From: AP-15 sp963845735
GTDB lineage: Bacteria; Pseudomonadota; Alphaproteobacteria; ATCC43930; CGMCC-115725
Assembly (NCBI GenBank): GCA_963845735.1
Contig: CAWJTR010000015.1
Coordinates: forward strand, 186,001-250,000
Reading direction: 5' to 3'
DNA: 64,000 nucleotides
Below, in pieces: positions 61,314-64,000 of the stretch. How positions within the stretch are numbered: the first letter of the stretch is position 1; the number at the start of each line of letters is the position of its first letter. The position numbers were made by a program, and so were the translations under genes. The notes under the pieces are model-generated. The model saw only the letters and a list, made by a program, of their open reading frames with translations. It was not told the origin of the DNA and did no database searches.

Positions 61314-62490
61314 ATGAAAATCGCGCGCATCGAGAGTTTCATCCTCGGCACCGGCAGTTCGAAGGATCTGCTGTTCTGCCGCGTCGAAACCGAGGATGGG
61401 CTCCATGGTTGGGGCGAAGCCTACGTCACGCACGGCAAGGAAACCGTCGTCGCCGAGATCATCCGGACGATGGCGCCGCACCTGATCGGCCGCAGCGCCT
61501 TCAACATTCGCCACACCGGCCAGATCATGTTCGAGGATTTTGCGATCAAGCGCGGCTCGCCGGAATTGTCCTCGGCGTGGAGTGCGGTCGAGATCGCATC
61601 CTGGGACATTCTCGGTAAGCGCACCGGGCTTCCGGTCTACAACCTGATCGGCGGCGCTTCGCGCGAGCGGGTCCGCGTCTACGCCAATGGCTGGTCGCGG
61701 GGGTCGACCATCGACGAACGCGTCGAGTGCGGATTGAAGGTCAAGGCAATGGGCTTCACCGCCGCCAAATTCGATCCGTTCCCTGGCCCGTGGCGCTCCT
61801 TTGTCGACCGCCGGGACGAGGATTTCGCCATCGATTACGTCAGGGCGATGCGCGACGCGCTCGGCCCCGATTTCGAGCTCTTGATCGAAGCGCACCGGCG
61901 CTTCGCCCCGGCGCACGCGATTCGCATCGGTCATCGCCTCGCCGAATTCGGCATCGACTGGTACGAGGAGCCGTGCCTCTCCGAGAATATCGACCTCGTC
62001 GCCGAGGTGCGGCGCGCCGTGCCGATCCCGATCGTCACCGGCGAGGCGATCTATACCAAGGAGGCGTTTTTCGAATGCGTGGCCAAGCGCGCGGCCGACA
62101 TTCTCAATCCCGATATTTGTGTCGTCGGCGGGATCACCGCGATGCTCGATATTGCTGCGATGGCTCAACCGCACGCGATTGTAATGGCGCCGCACAACTA
62201 CAACAGCACTCTGGCGGGACTCGCCGCCACCGTCCATCTCTCGGCGGTGATCCCGAATTTCCGCATCGCCGAATATTTCGTCAACTTCCAGGACTCTGTG
62301 CGGCGAAATCGCAACCTCCTCGCTTACCGTTCAGGATGGCTGGATCGACCTGCCGACGGCGCCGGGATTGGGCATCGAAATCGACGTCGAGAAGCTGCGC
62401 GCCCATCCCCACCAGGAGGCAACGCATCACGGTTTTCGCCAGTATTGGGAGGAATATCCCCGCAAAGGCTACGCGCCGAGCCTGCGCTGA
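61314..62490 (+). CDS. Enolase-superfamily enzyme, mandelate racemase/muconate lactonising type (one frameshift)
   Basis: About 391 residues after repair. N-terminal cap (MKIARIESFILGTGSSKDLL, DGLHGWGEAYVTHGKE) and barrel domain with metal ligands in LLIEAHRRFAP, WYEEPCLSENI and PIVTGEAIYTKE, and the MAPHNYNSTLAGLA segment with the C-terminal His typical of sugar-acid dehydratases. It probably dehydrates or racemises a hydroxy or sugar acid. An extra base near 62325 shifts the tail; repair gives TVQDGWIDLPTAPGLGIEID and a stop at 62488-62490. Followed after 14 bases by a thioesterase gene. Confidence 0.83.
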
Positions 62491-62504
62491 GTTCCTTCGC
62501 AGCG

Positions 62505-62984
62505 ATGACCATTCCGGCGCCCTACGACCGTTACCAGGGTGAGGTACTGGCCGAATGGATCGATATAAACGGTCATATGAACCTCGCCTATTACACGGTG
62601 CTGTTCGACTACGCCACCGACCTGCTGTTCCAGTCGATCGGCATCGGGCAGGATTACAAGCGGGCGACCAACCACGGTACCTTCGTCGTGGAGACGCATA
62701 ATCTATACGAGCGGGAACTGCTGGTCGGCGAGCGGGTTCGGGTGGTCAGCTTGATCATCGGCGCCGACGACAAGCGCTTGCATCTGGCGCACGAGATGTT
62801 CCGCATCGCGGACGGAGAGCGAGCGGCGACGCAGGAACTGATGTTTCTGTCGATCGACCTCGGCATGCGCCGGGTCGTACCATTTTTGGGCGAAGCGCAA
62901 ACGCGGGTGGCGGCGGCAGCGGCGGCGCATGCCCGTTTGCCGAGACCGCATTGGCTCGGCCGCCAAATCTCGCTTCCGTCTTAA
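62505..62984 (+). CDS. Acyl-CoA thioesterase, 4HBT hotdog family
   Basis: A 159-residue single hotdog domain. Seen: the catalytic-region motif AEWIDINGHMNLAYYTVLFD (N-G-H-M-N), HGTFVVETHNLYERELLVGE and LHLAHEMFRIADGERAATQE. Such enzymes hydrolyse acyl-CoA thioesters; relatives act on betainyl-CoA in carnitine breakdown. The ATG at 62505 is the first start after the enolase-family stop. Likely in one operon with it. Confidence 0.85.
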   Translation: MTIPAPYDRYQGEVLAEWIDINGHMNLAYYTVLFDYATDLLFQSIGIGQDYKRATNHGTFVVETHNLYERELLVGERVRVVSLIIGADDKRLHLAHEMFRIADGERAATQELMFLSIDLGMRRVVPFLGEAQTRVAAAAAAHARLPRPHWLGRQISLPS

Positions 62985-63061
62985 GGTACACTCGACCCGA
63001 CCTTACCGGGTGTCGCGGAATCAGGTCGACTTTGCTGGGGAGATCGGCCGCGACGTTGCGT

Positions 63062-63466
63062 TCAGCGTAATGCGTTGTGGATCAGGTAATCGGCGAAATC
63101 CGCCGGCTTCAGCTTGATTTCGACGCGCCCGCCATCGCCCGCCAGCGCTTGCGTCACCAGCATATGATTTTCGACCTGCGGCGCCGTTAGACGAAACACT
63201 CCGACGGCGCCTTTGAGTTTCGGATAAAGGTTGGGATCGATCATCTTCTCCTTGCGGGCCAGACGCGCCAGCGTTTCCTCCTCGCTCAACTCCTCGACCT
63301 CGCGTTTTCGCACGATCGTCCAATCGGTTTCGCCGGCCCAGCCCTGGGCGACGATCGCTTTCGGATCGCCTTCGGCCACGCCGACTTTGTAGACATGCCT
63401 GCCCAACCCGACATCCGATGCCCAGCGACCGAGCTTCGCGCTGCGCGCCACATAGATAGATACCAT
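63062..63466 (-). CDS. Conserved hypothetical protein
   Basis: A 134-residue protein. It begins MVSIYVARSAKLGRWASDVG, then LGRHVYKVGVAEGDPKAIVA and GETDWTIVRK. The YVA...HVYKVGVAEGDP order recalls the start of GIY-YIG-type T5orf172 proteins, but no catalytic Arg/Glu set is clear, so I do not assign nuclease activity. The C-terminal half is helix then strand (VEIKLKPADFADYLI). Convergent with the thioesterase gene. Confidence 0.65.
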   Translation of the reverse strand: MVSIYVARSAKLGRWASDVGLGRHVYKVGVAEGDPKAIVAQGWAGETDWTIVRKREVEELSEEETLARLARKEKMIDPNLYPKLKGAVGVFRLTAPQVENHMLVTQALAGDGGRVEIKLKPADFADYLIHNALR

Positions 63467-63554
63467 CGCATCCCTCCGATCGGGGCAGCCGGAATAGAAC
63501 GATCCCTCATCCGTTTTAACGAAGTTTCAACCCGAGGCGACCGGGGGAAGATCT

Positions 63555-63689
63555 ATGCCCTTTCTGATCGGCGCCGCAACCGCGGCAACTACCTTGCTGA
63601 GTATGGCGTTCGGCCAGATCGACGCCGGCTTCGCGGCGTTTGGCGTCCTTCTGGCCGCGATTGTGTTGATGACCCTGCGGGAGGAATGA
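63555..63689 (+). CDS. Small membrane protein of 44 residues
   Basis: ATG at 63555 follows GGGGGAAG 7 bases upstream. The product has two hydrophobic stretches (LIGAATAATTLLSMAFG and AAFGVLLAAIVLMTL) with a short Gln-Ile-Asp turn and ends REE. The base composition at third positions is G/C-rich, as in a real gene. No family recognised. It is divergent from the hypothetical gene at 63466 and converges on the membrane protein at the window end. Confidence 0.5.
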   Translation: MPFLIGAATAATTLLSMAFGQIDAGFAAFGVLLAAIVLMTLREE

Positions 63690-63760
63690 CCGCTTTCGCT
63701 ATTACTGCCAGTTCGCCGCGAGTTTTGAGATCTGCACTGCCGTTGCGGCGCGATGAAAAC

Positions 63761-64000
63761 CTAGCCCCAATACCGCCCGCTGCCACCGATGGCGGCGACC
63801 ACGAGACCGAGAACCAGGTTGATGGTCACGATAGTTCGGATTTGCCCGAGCTGGCGACCGCCCTCGGTCCAGTCCTGCCGCGCCACCGCCATCCGGAACC
63901 GGCGCCAAGGCGCGAAATAAAGGTGCAGAAACAAGAGCATCATTAGGATGCCGAGCCCTTGCATCAAGTTGATATAGAGACCGATCGCTCGGAACCCTCC
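63761..64000 (-). CDS. C-terminal part of an integral membrane protein, CopD-like (start outside window)
   Basis: The minus-strand frame is open to the window end, so the start lies beyond. About 79 residues are visible: FRAIGLYINLMQGLGILMML, LHLYFAPWRRFRMAVARQDW, then GQIRTIVTINLVLGLVVAAI and a GGSGRYWG end. Two membrane helices with a basic loop and a final Arg-Tyr resemble the C-terminus of CopD-type copper/haem-linked membrane proteins. The identification is tentative. Confidence 0.5.
   Translation of the reverse strand, partial: GGFRAIGLYINLMQGLGILMMLLFLHLYFAPWRRFRMAVARQDWTEGGRQLGQIRTIVTINLVLGLVVAAIGGSGRYWG

Noticed and set aside
1..64000. tRNA or rRNA genes
   Set aside because: No cloverleaf-like or conserved rRNA stretch was noticed in the intergenic regions; a dedicated scan would be needed to be certain.

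Overview
The window is GC-rich DNA from an alphaproteobacterium, most likely a Rhodospirillales-type lineage. Lineage-typical pieces include a cell-wall block mreB-mreC-mreD-mrdA-rodA, a CoA-diphosphatase / DUF6111 / tRNA CCA-transferase trio, a pssA-psd pair next to a MoxR/DUF58/DUF4159 gene set, a Tat-signal Rieske subunit PetA and a complete urtABCDE urea transporter. No rRNA, tRNA or CRISPR array was found.

Layout. 0-12.6 kb: a partial helicase, an S4 protein, then accessory catabolic genes (crotonase, TRAP binding protein, SDR, HisD-like dehydrogenase, amidohydrolase, epimerase) around a small graveyard of broken plasmid/phage-like and ABC-transporter remnants with a VapBC pair, plus a class III adenylate cyclase with a TPR-like tail. 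12.7-21.8 kb, mostly minus strand: cupin, pssA, psd and the MoxR-DUF58-DUF4159-membrane protein operon. 21.8-24.6 kb plus strand: DUF1285, NUDIX, DUF6111, cca. 24.6-29.9 kb minus strand: a three-gene cassette of CHAT protease, membrane-anchored STAND NTPase and an unrecognised third protein, with a perfect-half-site CRP-type operator upstream. This is the best candidate for an undescribed system. 30-37.5 kb: pepN, an MlaC-like gene, an IS481-type element inserted in a REP-like hairpin, two AT-rich imported genes, a REP-associated tyrosine transposase relic, RidA and a set of helically phased TTCCCG repeats. 37.5-42.3 kb: PrpD-like, epoxide hydrolase, Rieske oxygenase and methyltransferase genes. 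42.6-48.3 kb: urtABCDE behind a sigma-54 promoter. 48.5-50 kb: an orphan response regulator divergent from an ECF sigma factor. 50.5-56.9 kb: the elongasome operon. 57-64 kb: HtrA-like protease, amidohydrolase, petA, an enolase-superfamily enzyme, thioesterase and small or partial genes.

An important caveat concerns reading frames. Many genes, including ones expected to be essential (cca, pssA), are broken by single-base insertions and read normally once one base is removed. I saw few clear deletions and no new stop codons outside the true relics. This looks like sequence or assembly error rather than gene decay. I therefore give each such gene as one CDS over its full repaired span and state where the frame breaks. 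Function calls rest on recognition of sequence motifs by eye; no database search was run.
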